Shown here: in pieces, positions 42,367 to 50,944 of the stretch
Numbering within the stretch: the stretch's first letter is position 1
How the letters are laid out: each line of letters opens with the position of its first letter
Assembly: GCA_963658085.1 (NCBI GenBank)
Contig: CAVKOU010000016.1
Span: forward strand, 1-50,944
DNA length: 50,944 nucleotides
Source: CAKRJP01 sp963658085
Lineage (GTDB): Bacteria > Bacillota > Clostridia > Lachnospirales > Lachnospiraceae
Direction of reading: 5' to 3'
Translations under genes and position numbers: made by a program
The notes under the pieces: model-generated
Told to the model about the DNA's origin: nothing
Databases searched by the model: none
Seen by the model: the letters and a program-made list of their open reading frames with translations, nothing else

Positions 42367-43344
42367 TTACTTACTATATTTGACAATAAAAAGTTCCACA
42401 CTCATGCGGTCATTTAATCGTCCGGTCTTTACCATCTCCTCAAGCATTGCTCCTTCTTCCAAAATTTCCTTTAAAGTCGCCTCTGTAAAGGAACGACACT
42501 GACGCATATATTTATCCGCCACAAAGGGAGCTACCGAAAGTTCTCCTGCCAGGATATTTTTAGAAGTCCCTTTTTTCATCAGAGACTTGGTATCAAGGAG
42601 CATTCGAAACTGCCGTACCAAAAGATATAGAATCTTCATGGGACTTTCCCTTAGAGCAAGAAGATCGTAGTAGTAATCCAAAGCTTTTTTTTGCTGTTTC
42701 AAAGCCACAGCCTCTACCATAGCAAAGACACTGTCGGAAACCTGCACCGTACAAATATTATCAATATGTCCTATCGTGATCTCCGATTCATCCATAGCAT
42801 AGGAAAAAAGTTTCTCCAATTCTTGATCTAAGGTGGTCATATCTGTTCCCACTTTACTGATCAGATACCTGGCTGTAGATTCTTTGATCTGCTTTTGCTC
42901 CTGTCTGACTTTTCCTGCGATCCATGGAAGCAGGGACTTTTCATCCTGGACTTTAAGCTCCACGGCCCTGCCAAGCTTTGCGGTAGCTTTATAGAGCTTT
43001 CCACGCTTATCAATCTGTGATTCTACAAAAATAAAGCGCACCGTCTCTGCCGGTTGTTTCATATAATCCGCCAGCTCCTGGCAGGCATTTTTAAAAAATC
43101 CGGAATTTTCCACAACGATCAATCGAAGATCTGAGAAAAATGGCATGGTCTCCGCCAAACCTATAATCTCCATAGGATCAATATTTTTCCCCTCAAAGTA
43201 AGCATAATTCATGGAATCATCCTGGGGCATGAAGGCTTTTTTTAACTTATCTTTATAAAACTTTTTCAGATAGTCTTCCTCTCCGTATAGCAAATATACC
43301 TGTTTCAGACTCTGATTCTTAATATCCTCATTAATACTTTTCAT
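42367..43344 (-). CDS. holA: DNA polymerase III delta subunit
   Basis: A 325-residue clamp-loader subunit HolA: AAA+-like N-terminal region with QVYLLYGEEDYLKK, middle helical part, and a C-terminal collar region (QFRMLLDTKSLMKKGTSKN, VADKYMRQC). It opens the sliding clamp. The start codon has no strong ribosome site and is preceded by an A/T-rich tandem repeat (43344-43402) with TATAAAT-like elements. It converges on the lepA-hemW unit. Confidence 0.96.
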   Translation of the reverse strand: MKSINEDIKNQSLKQVYLLYGEEDYLKKFYKDKLKKAFMPQDDSMNYAYFEGKNIDPMEIIGLAETMPFFSDLRLIVVENSGFFKNACQELADYMKQPAETVRFIFVESQIDKRGKLYKATAKLGRAVELKVQDEKSLLPWIAGKVRQEQKQIKESTARYLISKVGTDMTTLDQELEKLFSYAMDESEITIGHIDNICTVQVSDSVFAMVEAVALKQQKKALDYYYDLLALRESPMKILYLLVRQFRMLLDTKSLMKKGTSKNILAGELSVAPFVADKYMRQCRSFTEATLKEILEEGAMLEEMVKTGRLNDRMSVELFIVKYSK

Positions 43345-43402
43345 TAATACGCTCTATTAATACCTTCTATTTATACCTTCTATTTATACTCTATTTATAC
43401 TC
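43344..43402 (-). repeat. Short tandem repeats just upstream of holA
   Basis: Five units of 11 to 13 bases of the form TATTTATAC(CT)TC, between the FMN enzyme gene and holA. On the minus strand each unit reads as GTATAAATAGA, resembling a -10 box. Confidence 0.8.
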
Positions 43403-43423
43403 CACAGAATTATTCTGATCGGA

Positions 43424-44446
43424 TTAATCCAGCCAGCGAACCATATCTCTGGTAATCTCATTCAGAGAATGGGCTCCGCACATTGCCATGGCATCCTTTA
43501 ACTCTGCTCCTAATTTTTCTACATAGGCATCCACACCTTCTGCGGCTCCGCCATAGACAGAAACTACAAAAGGACGACCAATCAGCACTGCATCTGCTCC
43601 CAGTGCAATGGCCTTGAAGATGTCAAGTCCCGTTCGGATTCCACCATCCACGAAGATCTTCATGTCATCACCGACAGCATCAACGATTTCCTCCAGAACT
43701 GCTGCTGTCGGAGCACACTGATCCAGTACACGACCGCCATGATTTGATACTACGATAGCCTTTGCTCCGGCCTCTTTTGCCTTCAAGGCGCCCTTTACTG
43801 TCATAATTCCCTTAATGATAAATGGAACTCCTGCAGCATCAATAATCTCTTTTAACTCTTCTACCGTCTTGCTTCCTGCCGGTGGTGTAAGATTCTTAAG
43901 GAAAGGAAGTCCTGCCGCATCGATATCCATAGCTACTGCGAAAGATCCCGCTTCTTTTACCAAAGCAAATTTTTCTTCCAATGTATTCACATCCCAGGGT
44001 TTTACCGTAGGAATACCCTTTCCTTCTTTTGCACCAATAGCCTTTGTAGCTCCTACCATAACCGCAGGATTGGTTCCATCTCCGGTAAATGCAGCGATTC
44101 CTGCATCTGCACAAGCGGAAACTAATATATCATTATACTGCAAATCATCATATTTATCTCCATAATGAAGTTTCATAGCACCGATGGGCGCTGCAAAGAA
44201 AGGATAACGAAATGTTTCCCCAAAAATCTCCAAAGTGGTATCAATGGATTTATTTTCACAGATGGTATCCATATTCAGTGCAATTTTCTGCCACTCTTCA
44301 TAATTTTTAATAGCGACAGTTCCGGTGCCCTTCGCTCCGGGTCCCGGCATCTTGGATCCACAGGCTCTTCCATTACAGACCGGACAGGCCTTACAAACAT
44401 CTCCCACACAAGTTTTCGCATTATTTAATACTTCTTCATATGTCAT
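43424..44446 (-). CDS. FMN-dependent alpha-hydroxy-acid oxidase-like protein with N-terminal cysteine cluster
   Basis: A 340-residue TIM-barrel flavoenzyme similar to lactate oxidase/glycolate oxidase. The FMN region includes FPYFFAAPIGAMK-type sequence (YPFFAAPIGAMK) and the active-site His-Arg in VVSNHGGRVLDQ, with IFVDGGIRTGLDIFKA for FMN phosphate. Before the barrel are five cysteines at residues 13, 18, 21, 24 and 29 (CVGDVCKACPVCNGRAC), which may bind an iron-sulfur cluster or zinc, unlike the aerobic oxidases. Start at 44446 follows GAGAGGGATTTGAT; a longer frame upstream exists. It is 76 bases after comEC. Confidence 0.9.
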   Translation of the reverse strand: MTYEEVLNNAKTCVGDVCKACPVCNGRACGSKMPGPGAKGTGTVAIKNYEEWQKIALNMDTICENKSIDTTLEIFGETFRYPFFAAPIGAMKLHYGDKYDDLQYNDILVSACADAGIAAFTGDGTNPAVMVGATKAIGAKEGKGIPTVKPWDVNTLEEKFALVKEAGSFAVAMDIDAAGLPFLKNLTPPAGSKTVEELKEIIDAAGVPFIIKGIMTVKGALKAKEAGAKAIVVSNHGGRVLDQCAPTAAVLEEIVDAVGDDMKIFVDGGIRTGLDIFKAIALGADAVLIGRPFVVSVYGGAAEGVDAYVEKLGAELKDAMAMCGAHSLNEITRDMVRWLD

Positions 44447-44522
44447 ATCAAATCCCTCTCTTTCATGTGCTTTTGAGTTTAACACATTATTTTTTCCCAT
44501 GCAAATATTCCGCCTCCCCTTT

Positions 44523-46847
44523 TCAGAATAAATACTCAATCCCCCCATGATCTTTGGTACTCCTTATGATGCATCCTGCCTCTTTCAGAGCATCTAAGGT
44601 CTCTTTATGTGGATGACCATAGGAATTATTGACACCTGCAGATATGATGGCCTCTGTCGGCTCCACTACATCCAAAAATTGTCTTCCTGTAGAATTCTTC
44701 GAACCATGGTGAGCTACTTTCAAAAGATCCCAACGAACATCCTGATAATCATCCCGAAGAACCTTTATAAGAGCCTTCTCCCCATCTGCCTCCACATCCC
44801 CCGTTAAGAGGATATTTTTCTCGTTACAGCTAACCTTAAGAACCATAGAAGCTTCATTGCCTGCTTCTATCTTTTTATCTCCCGGACCCAGGCAAGTAAT
44901 TTCACAAGTCCCCTTTCTGTCTACAATCTTCTTTCCCTGAGAAAACGTCCACACTTCTATGCCATTCAAATCTGCTTTTTCTGCCAAAGTTTTCAAGGTA
45001 TCATCCCAGTAAATCTTTTCCGGAAGAACCAGATTCTTAATTCGAACTCCAAATTTCTGTCGATCTATCAACTCTTCTATTCCATTCATATGATCCAAAT
45101 CTCCGTGACTTACAAAGACATAATCAAGGCTCCCCACCCCTCGATTTTTCAGATAGGGTTCGATGCGATAGCGCCCTGCCTGCGTCACATCGCTGCTGCC
45201 TCCATCTACCAAAATCCGAAGGCCTTCAGGGCTTTTTATAAAAATACAATCTCCCTGGCCTACATCTAAAAACATCACCCGCATGTGTCCAATCTCCTCC
45301 GGACGTACCAACAAAAGGAGAAAGCTTAACCCAAGAAGACTCCCTCGAATCATTCTCCCCACTGTCCAATCTTCTTTCCGGGATCTCTTCTCTGTTTTCC
45401 ATGGCAAATTCTCCTCTTGATTTTCCGGAGTTTCTTCTCTAGTTTCTTCTCTCTCTTTTATTCTATTATCTCTAAAACGCCAGATCAAAATCATGCAAAA
45501 CAATCCATAATAGACAGCCATTTGCCAAAGTCTTGGCTGTCCTACCACCCATCTGCTTCCCGGAAGCAAGAGTGTTTTCTCTCCCCCAACACGATAAAAG
45601 ACCAGGATTGCTTTACAGATCCACAAAATCGAAACTCCCAGAGGTTTTAGAATTACTAAAAAGAAACTTCCAATCATTCCACTTCCCAAAAGCAGGGACA
45701 TGAGTGGAATTACCACGAGATTTAACAGCAAAGACAAAGGCGAACATTCATAGTAGTAATACAGCAAAATAGGAAACATAGTTAATTGAATTGCAACGCT
45801 TACCCTAAAGCTTTCTTTTAAGCCTTCTCCCCAATGTTTTTTATTTTTTTCAGAAAAAGATTTCTTGGGTTTTCCAAATAAAATAGGAGTTACAAATAAA
45901 ACCGCAAAAACTGCTCCAAAGGACATATAAAAGCCACCATCGTACAAGCTTAAAGGTCGCCACAATAGCACCACAAAAAGTGCTGTTACGTATGCCGTTG
46001 GGATATCATATTTTCTCCCTGCCATGGCAGCTCCCACCTGAAAGAGGAACATAACAAGCGCCCTGACTGCAGATACCGTAATCCCCACCATAAGAATATA
46101 AAGCCAAAGAAAAAGGATTCCAAATAATCCTCCCATCTGGTAGGATCCCGTAAGCTTTCTTAACCCCCGATACATATTCCCTCCCACAAACATAAGATGC
46201 AGGGAAGAAATAGCTAAAATATGAGCGATTCCATTGGCTTGATAGATATCTTTTACTTGCTGATCCATACCGCTTTTTTCTCCCAAAAGCATGGCAGAAA
46301 GTACAGACCCGTCAGTTTCTCCCAATACCTCCAAAAGATTTTCCTGCCAGGAATCCCGAAAGCTTCTAAGATTTCTTTTCAGTCTCCACCACAGACTTTT
46401 TTCACACAGATCCTGTAGACCTTCGATTTGACTGCCCTTTACCATTCCATGGATATTTTGTTTTTGATAATAAGCTTTTTGATTAAAATTGCCAGGATTC
46501 CTGGCTTCTTGAAAAAAAGATAAGGTTCCTTTGATATGAACTACTTCCCCTATAGAAGGGACATTGTTCTTAACATATACAAGGATTTTTTCTTCCCTGT
46601 ACTTAGACTTGGCTACATCGTCATATAAGACAACTTCTTTTAAATAAACTTTCCTGTAAGTTTCACCCTTCCCCAGGTCATAGACCAGGCCTGTAAGAGT
46701 GATAGAATCCCCCTCCGACCAATGACGGTCCAAGGAGGATTCCATAAGTCCGGGGATCCATTTCTCCCCCGTAATCAAAATCATGAAAGACAATACAATT
46801 ACCAAAGTAATTCCAACGCCACATAAGGGGCGATGTTTTAGTCTCAT
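44523..46847 (-). CDS. comEC: DNA internalisation competence protein ComEC/Rec2
   Basis: A 774-residue membrane channel for DNA uptake. An N-terminal OB-like region, a ComEC membrane domain with about ten segments (GIAHILAISSLHLMFVGGN is the family stretch), and a C-terminal metallo-beta-lactamase-like domain (LDVGQGDCIFI, VSHGDLDHMNG). The full length and intact motifs suggest a working gene. Start follows GGGAGTGGATAG. It lies behind the two-component genes and a GerMN lipoprotein gene; comEA is just upstream of those. Confidence 0.96.
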   Translation of the reverse strand: MRLKHRPLCGVGITLVIVLSFMILITGEKWIPGLMESSLDRHWSEGDSITLTGLVYDLGKGETYRKVYLKEVVLYDDVAKSKYREEKILVYVKNNVPSIGEVVHIKGTLSFFQEARNPGNFNQKAYYQKQNIHGMVKGSQIEGLQDLCEKSLWWRLKRNLRSFRDSWQENLLEVLGETDGSVLSAMLLGEKSGMDQQVKDIYQANGIAHILAISSLHLMFVGGNMYRGLRKLTGSYQMGGLFGILFLWLYILMVGITVSAVRALVMFLFQVGAAMAGRKYDIPTAYVTALFVVLLWRPLSLYDGGFYMSFGAVFAVLFVTPILFGKPKKSFSEKNKKHWGEGLKESFRVSVAIQLTMFPILLYYYYECSPLSLLLNLVVIPLMSLLLGSGMIGSFFLVILKPLGVSILWICKAILVFYRVGGEKTLLLPGSRWVVGQPRLWQMAVYYGLFCMILIWRFRDNRIKEREETREETPENQEENLPWKTEKRSRKEDWTVGRMIRGSLLGLSFLLLLVRPEEIGHMRVMFLDVGQGDCIFIKSPEGLRILVDGGSSDVTQAGRYRIEPYLKNRGVGSLDYVFVSHGDLDHMNGIEELIDRQKFGVRIKNLVLPEKIYWDDTLKTLAEKADLNGIEVWTFSQGKKIVDRKGTCEITCLGPGDKKIEAGNEASMVLKVSCNEKNILLTGDVEADGEKALIKVLRDDYQDVRWDLLKVAHHGSKNSTGRQFLDVVEPTEAIISAGVNNSYGHPHKETLDALKEAGCIIRSTKDHGGIEYLF

Positions 46848-46868
46848 CTATCCACTCCCTTTTTTCTC

Positions 46869-47789
46869 TTACTTTTTTATAAGATTTTCATTAAATTCCA
46901 GTGGTCTGGTAAGGTCCACTATGTCCTGATATTTCACATCGGTGGATCCATTTACTGAGATCTGCACCTCATCCGCCACCTTGTTTTCCACCAAAGAATT
47001 CACAATAGAATAAATCATAACCTCCGGATTCTGTGCTCCATATTCTTCCAAAAATTCTCCATCGAAATTTACATAGCAAATATCATCTCTTACAGATATC
47101 CCCAAAAGTTTCGTATTTTTTAACGAGCTTTTTTGCAACTCTTCAATAATTACCTTTTCTTTTGATTTATTGCTATTATAACGCACCTGTCTGGTTTCTT
47201 TTACCAAAGCATTTCCCTCTTCATTTGCATAATAAAGCACAAATTCCTGACTCTGGTAATTATGAAGAGACATCCCAATATTTTGCACAAAGCTGTCCTG
47301 GTTCATATATCCTACGTTTTGATTTTCCGCATCCTTTAAGGCATCATTCTCTACAAAAAATGCCACATAGCTTACCCCTTTCATCTGACACAAACTTCGA
47401 ACTACAAAATAGCGAAATACTAACTCCTCGGAAGGCTTCATGTCATGATAAGCAGAATTGAAGTTAAGATCTAACTTTTCATCTTCAAGCTTCCAATCCA
47501 AAACAGAGATTCCTTTCTGAAAAAGGCTCACATAGTCTTTCTTTTCCGGCACCGTTGCAAGGTCCTTTAGCATCTGTTCCACCTGATCTTTTGTAGTCTT
47601 TCCGGAAATTTCATATTCCATCTTTTCTACAGAATTTTTATCTGCTGCCAGATACCAAATATAGGGTCCCTCTGTATCTTTTGATTTTTCATTAGATGTG
47701 CACCCCCATACTCCAGAAACAAGGAGCAAAAGGCAAGCAACTGCCAAAAGAAATTGTTTCAAATATCTCTTTCTTTTTTTCATCAGCAT
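46869..47789 (-). CDS. GerMN domain lipoprotein
   Basis: A 306-residue lipoprotein: signal (KRKRYLKQFLLAVACLLLLV), lipobox VWGC, then two GerMN-like halves (LNFNSAYHDMKPSEELVFRY and VNFDGEFLEEYGAQNPEVMI share the pattern). GerMN domains occur in sporulation proteins and in lipoproteins next to two-component systems. It starts 11 bases after the histidine kinase gene with GAGGAGATAA before ATG, so it is likely co-expressed and may sense or support the kinase. A second ATG two codons on is possible. Confidence 0.9.
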   Translation of the reverse strand: MLMKKRKRYLKQFLLAVACLLLLVSGVWGCTSNEKSKDTEGPYIWYLAADKNSVEKMEYEISGKTTKDQVEQMLKDLATVPEKKDYVSLFQKGISVLDWKLEDEKLDLNFNSAYHDMKPSEELVFRYFVVRSLCQMKGVSYVAFFVENDALKDAENQNVGYMNQDSFVQNIGMSLHNYQSQEFVLYYANEEGNALVKETRQVRYNSNKSKEKVIIEELQKSSLKNTKLLGISVRDDICYVNFDGEFLEEYGAQNPEVMIYSIVNSLVENKVADEVQISVNGSTDVKYQDIVDLTRPLEFNENLIKK

Positions 47790-47800
47790 TTATCTCCTCG

Positions 47801-49195
47801 TCACGATACATAAGTCAGAGGAATCCGTACGACAAATGTAGTTCCCTCCCCCACCTCGCTATATACTTTCACAGAACCTCTATGCATAACAATGGCACTT
47901 CTTGCAATAGAAAGTCCAAGGCCTGTACCTCCGATTTCTCTGGAATGTGACTTATCCACCCGGTAAAATCTCTCAAAAATATGATCCACAGAGTCTGCCG
48001 GAATCCCCACACCGGAATCTGCCACCTCGATATAACAATTCTTATGGTCTGCATTTAAAGAAACATGAACCCATCCACATTCTTTATTATATTTAATAGC
48101 ATTTTCTACCAGATTGGTAAGAGCCAGTGATATTTTTATGGCATCCACCTCTGCGGTTACCGGACGAAAGCTTTCGTATACTACCTCAATATTGTGTTCT
48201 GCGGCAATGGGCTTTAAACGTTTCAATACCTGTTCCACCAGCTCATTCATATTTTCCTGGGAAATATTGAGAGAACTTGCATCTGCTGTTTTATCCATTT
48301 TTACCAGGGCCAAAAGATCGTTGATAATGCGATTCTCTCTCTCTATTTCCCCGGACATATCTTCCATAAATTCCTGATACAGTTCCACAGGAGCCTCCTT
48401 GTTAGAAAGCAGGGAATCTGCCAATACCTTCATAGAGGCCAGTGGCGTCTTTAGCTCATGGGATACGTTGGATACAAACTCATTTCTCGACTCATCAAGA
48501 ACCTTCATACGCTCCAGAGCCCGATTAAAACTAGCCGATAACTGGGCCGTCTCTCCATAGGCATTTTCATGAATGGATGCCTCCTCATATCCTTCCGAAA
48601 TTCCATCGACCCACCTGGTCATACGATGAATAGGACGAACCATAAGATAACTGATGAGAATAGCAAGCAAAATAGAAACCAGAAAGGTTGCAAAGATTAC
48701 CATATCTGCACTTTCACTCAGTTCCATAAGACGGCTCTGAATGGTATCTGTACAAACACTTACCAACATAACTCCTATGATCTGATCCTCTTCATTATAA
48801 ATCGGTGATGTAATCTCTATATATGCATTTTCTGCGTCATACCTAGATGAGCTCTCACCCTCAAAACACTTCATTACATTTTTTGATACAATGGTTTTCC
48901 CCGTGTCCGTATCATAGGTATCCACTTCGATATGAAAAGTTTGATCGATAACCATCACACGACCATTGTAAATATTGCTAAGCTCCTGAAGCTGCACATC
49001 CATATTCTCCGATATGATACCTTTTGCAAAATCCTGAGAACTCAACTGATTGCAAAGAATCGTGCACTGATTTTGGATCTCAGCGGTACGCATCTTAACC
49101 GCCTGATCCTCATAAGAATGTAAGACTACAAACTTCACAATGCACGCCGGAATCATTGCTGCTAAAATCAGACAGAGTACGATGCGAAGCTGCAA
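47801..49195 (-). CDS. Sensor histidine kinase, WalK-like
   Basis: A 464-residue membrane kinase: membrane segment (about 4-22), outside sensor domain (about 30-160), second segment (about 165-186), HAMP (about 187-235), HisKA with His246 in VSNVSHELKTPL, and HATPase (NLVENAIKYNKE and GTGLGLSIARS). No cytoplasmic PAS domain, unlike B. subtilis WalK. The annotated start is a TTG at 49195 with no good ribosome site; no ATG in frame exists nearby, so the true start is unclear and may lie slightly upstream. Paired with the response regulator 31 bases upstream. Confidence 0.93.
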   Translation of the reverse strand: MQLRIVLCLILAAMIPACIVKFVVLHSYEDQAVKMRTAEIQNQCTILCNQLSSQDFAKGIISENMDVQLQELSNIYNGRVMVIDQTFHIEVDTYDTDTGKTIVSKNVMKCFEGESSSRYDAENAYIEITSPIYNEEDQIIGVMLVSVCTDTIQSRLMELSESADMVIFATFLVSILLAILISYLMVRPIHRMTRWVDGISEGYEEASIHENAYGETAQLSASFNRALERMKVLDESRNEFVSNVSHELKTPLASMKVLADSLLSNKEAPVELYQEFMEDMSGEIERENRIINDLLALVKMDKTADASSLNISQENMNELVEQVLKRLKPIAAEHNIEVVYESFRPVTAEVDAIKISLALTNLVENAIKYNKECGWVHVSLNADHKNCYIEVADSGVGIPADSVDHIFERFYRVDKSHSREIGGTGLGLSIARSAIVMHRGSVKVYSEVGEGTTFVVRIPLTYVS

Positions 49196-49226
49196 ACTTT
49201 TTAGAACATGTAATTTTAAATACTCT

Positions 49227-49916
49227 CTAACCCCTGAAATAGTATCCTACCCCCCATTTTGTACAAACATATTTCGGTTCACTTGGACTCTCTTCAATTT
49301 TTTCTCTGAGTCTCCGAATATGAACATCCACCGTTCTTGCATCTCCGGGATACTCATAGCCCCAGACAATATTAAGGAGTTCCTCGCGACTATATACCTT
49401 TCCGGGATTCTTAGCCAAAAGCTCTAACAGATCAAATTCCTTGGCGGTAAGGTTCACTTCTTTCTCATCCACAAAGGTCCTGCGGCTGTCACCGTCAATT
49501 TTCATCTTCCCCTTCTGAATGATACGACGAGTTGACACAGATTTTGCTGCCTTATCTGCTCTTCGAAAAATAGCCTTTATCCTGGCTTTTACTTCTAAGA
49601 TGTTAAAAGGCTTCGTCATATAGTCGTCTGCCCCGTACTCTAAACCCAAAATCTTATCCATATCCTCTCCCTTGGCTGTCAGCATGATGATTGGCACATC
49701 AGAAAATTCCCGGATCATCTGACACAGGGTAAATCCGTCATATTTTGGCAGCATCACATCCAGTAAAATCAGATCATAAGACTGTTCCTTGACTAATTTC
49801 AAAGCTTCCTCCCCATCATAGGCGGGATCCACTTCCATGCCATCTTGCTCTAAGCTATAACGAAGCCCCTTTACCATTAATTTTTCATCATCAACAACCA
49901 AAATACGTTTGCTCAT
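49227..49916 (-). CDS. OmpR/PhoB family response regulator, WalR-like
   Basis: A 229-residue regulator. Receiver residues 1-120 with Asp9, Asp10, phospho-acceptor Asp53 in ILLDVMLPKYDG, and Lys102; a winged-helix DNA-binding domain follows (LTAKEFDLLELLAKNPGK, VDVHIRRLREKIEESP). WalR-type systems control cell-wall turnover and are often essential. The best evidence for a WalR role is similarity and the adjoining kinase; it is not proof. It is 31 bases before the kinase gene. Confidence 0.95.
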   Translation of the reverse strand: MSKRILVVDDEKLMVKGLRYSLEQDGMEVDPAYDGEEALKLVKEQSYDLILLDVMLPKYDGFTLCQMIREFSDVPIIMLTAKGEDMDKILGLEYGADDYMTKPFNILEVKARIKAIFRRADKAAKSVSTRRIIQKGKMKIDGDSRRTFVDEKEVNLTAKEFDLLELLAKNPGKVYSREELLNIVWGYEYPGDARTVDVHIRRLREKIEESPSEPKYVCTKWGVGYYFRG

Positions 49917-49992
49917 GTTTTTTCCCTTCTATAATTAGTTTCCAACGAAATTCTAATTCTGTAGAGTATCGTTTATATCGTCATGCTATTTT

Positions 49993-50757
49993 TTATACCG
50001 TTATAGAATCTTTGATCTTGTTAAAGACTCCCTCCTTAATTCCACTGATATTCATAAGTTCCTCAATGGACCGAAAGCCTCCGTTGCTTTCCCGATACTC
50101 CATAATAGCCTTTGCCTTTGCCTCTCCGATTCCCGGCAATGTCATTAATTCATTTATATCTGCGCTATTAATATTTACCTTATCACTTGCAGAAGTCTCA
50201 TCTTCTTTTTCACCATTCTCACTGGCTTCGGAAGATTTTGCACCTTCTCCCTGTGAACTTAAATTGTTTTCCACAGCACCACTTGCTACCTCTTCCTTGG
50301 TAGGCACGTAAATCTGACTGCCATCTGTCAATACCTGGGCCTGATTCAAATAAGTATCACAGGCTTCCTCCTTTAGTCCTCCGGCTCGTTTCAGAACCTC
50401 ATAAAGCCTGCTGCCACTTTCCACTTCGTAAACTCCCGGCTCCTTCACAGCTCCGCATAAATGAACGAAAATTACGCCATTACTACCCGAAATATCTTCC
50501 TCGGCGGCATCCGATGTTTGTTTTTCCTCAGTTTCTTCCTTGGCAGCATCAGAACTACTAAAAGCTTCCGATTCCTCTTCTAAAGAAGAATCCGAAGCCT
50601 CCCCCTGCACACTACTGTCATAGTGAGAAGACTCACCAAATTTGGTGAGCTCCTCACTATAACTTCCTCCACATCCGGAAAGAATACATAGCATACTACT
50701 TATACAGACCAGTAATCTACTGGCAAAAACCAAACATTTCTTTTTTGTCTTTTGCAT
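49993..50757 (-). CDS. comEA: ComEA family DNA-binding lipoprotein
   Basis: A 254-residue protein with a lipoprotein-type signal (VCISSMLCILSGCGGS), a long Ser/Glu-rich linker, an SLBB domain (VIFVHLCGAVKEPGVYEV) and a C-terminal helix-hairpin-helix DNA-binding region (VNINSADINELMTLPGIG, ISGIKEGVFNKIKDS). ComEA captures DNA outside the membrane and hands it to ComEC. The ATG at 50757 follows GGAGGTTGCAAT; the open frame extends upstream to 50850 but that part looks non-coding. The lipoprotein anchor is notable: a transmembrane anchor is usual. Confidence 0.92.
   Translation of the reverse strand: MQKTKKKCLVFASRLLVCISSMLCILSGCGGSYSEELTKFGESSHYDSSVQGEASDSSLEEESEAFSSSDAAKEETEEKQTSDAAEEDISGSNGVIFVHLCGAVKEPGVYEVESGSRLYEVLKRAGGLKEEACDTYLNQAQVLTDGSQIYVPTKEEVASGAVENNLSSQGEGAKSSEASENGEKEDETSASDKVNINSADINELMTLPGIGEAKAKAIMEYRESNGGFRSIEELMNISGIKEGVFNKIKDSITV
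50620..50660. repeat. Nested palindrome within comEA
   Basis: CTCACCAAATTTGGTGAG (50632-50649) is an 18-bp perfect palindrome, enclosed by ATAGTGAG (50620-50627) and CTCACTAT (50653-50660). It lies about 100 bases after the comEA start and encodes part of the linker after the lipobox. Confidence 0.75.
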
Positions 50758-50858
50758 ATTGCAACCTCCGTTTCTCTGACGGAAGTCACCCATACCCCGC
50801 GGATGCTTGAAAGACATGCTTATTTTACTATTTTTCCCATGAAAATACAACTTCTTAT

Positions 50859-50933
50859 TTAGCCGTTCACTGCGCCTACAACCAATGTACTATCTGTTAC
50901 TTGTTCGATCTTCTCATTCTGTGTATAATTCAT
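50859..50933 (-). pseudogene. Possible truncated IS110-type transposase start (24 codons)
   Basis: On the minus strand GGAGGTTCAAA precedes an ATG opening MNYTQNEKIEQVTDSTLVVG, which resembles the start of IS110-family transposases in Lachnospiraceae as I remember them. It stops after AVNG, so the rest of the protein is missing; the break falls near 50873. A leader peptide for comEA is an alternative. Confidence 0.45.
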
Positions 50934-50944
50934 TTTGAACCTCC

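Overview
The window looks like a chromosomal segment from a Gram-positive anaerobe of the Clostridia, most likely family Lachnospiraceae. The basis is moderate-to-low GC by eye, strong AGGAGG-type ribosome binding sites, PolC-type replicase, the MurT/GatD pair, and Lachnospiraceae-style gene orders (rho-rpmE-DUF1385-prmC-prfA; malic enzyme-radical SAM-DUF4364). Genus cannot be fixed from sequence alone. No rRNA, tRNA, CRISPR array, prophage or intact insertion sequence was seen.

Layout. 1-4785: a very large surface adhesin cut by the left edge (thioester domain, CnaB repeats, VaFE repeats) behind a DUF5688 gene. 5010-7553: a MATE efflux pump with a previously easy-to-miss 42-residue protein gene behind it, and a divergent MerR regulator; the pump promoter has the 19-bp spacer and palindrome typical of MerR control. 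7558-14808: a carrier protein, an adenylation enzyme, EF-P, a YqeG phosphatase, a chorismate mutase/shikimate kinase fusion, an SGNH-fold protein, an MBOAT acyltransferase and a lipoprotein. The first two and last three resemble a Dlt-type surface acylation system split into two blocks. 15051-24585: a zinc-ribbon membrane protein, glyA, htrA, and a small membrane protein-ispG-polC operon behind a perfect consensus promoter.

24720-28184: a small conserved protein, an XRE regulator preceded by four copies of a TTCGTCACAT-like site (a fifth copy lies upstream of htrA), murT-gatD, and a plus-strand small RNA candidate. 28185-36343: hisC, an aminotransferase, a DUF2156 protein, prfA, prmC, DUF1385, rpmE and rho, with a candidate attenuator in front of rho. 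36621-39211: the plus-strand operon malic enzyme-radical SAM-DUF4364. 39272-50757: hemW, lepA, holA, an FMN alpha-hydroxy-acid oxidase-like enzyme with a cysteine cluster, comEC, a GerMN lipoprotein, a WalKR-like two-component system and comEA. At the right edge is a 24-codon reading frame that looks like the truncated start of an IS110-type transposase.

Together the genes are mainly core replication, translation and cell-envelope functions. The accessory interest lies in surface adhesion, possible surface acylation, envelope-stress regulation and two competence genes. The most distinctive items are the split Dlt-like set, the TTCGTCACAT site array shared with htrA, and the unannotated small RNA candidate near 27955-28060.
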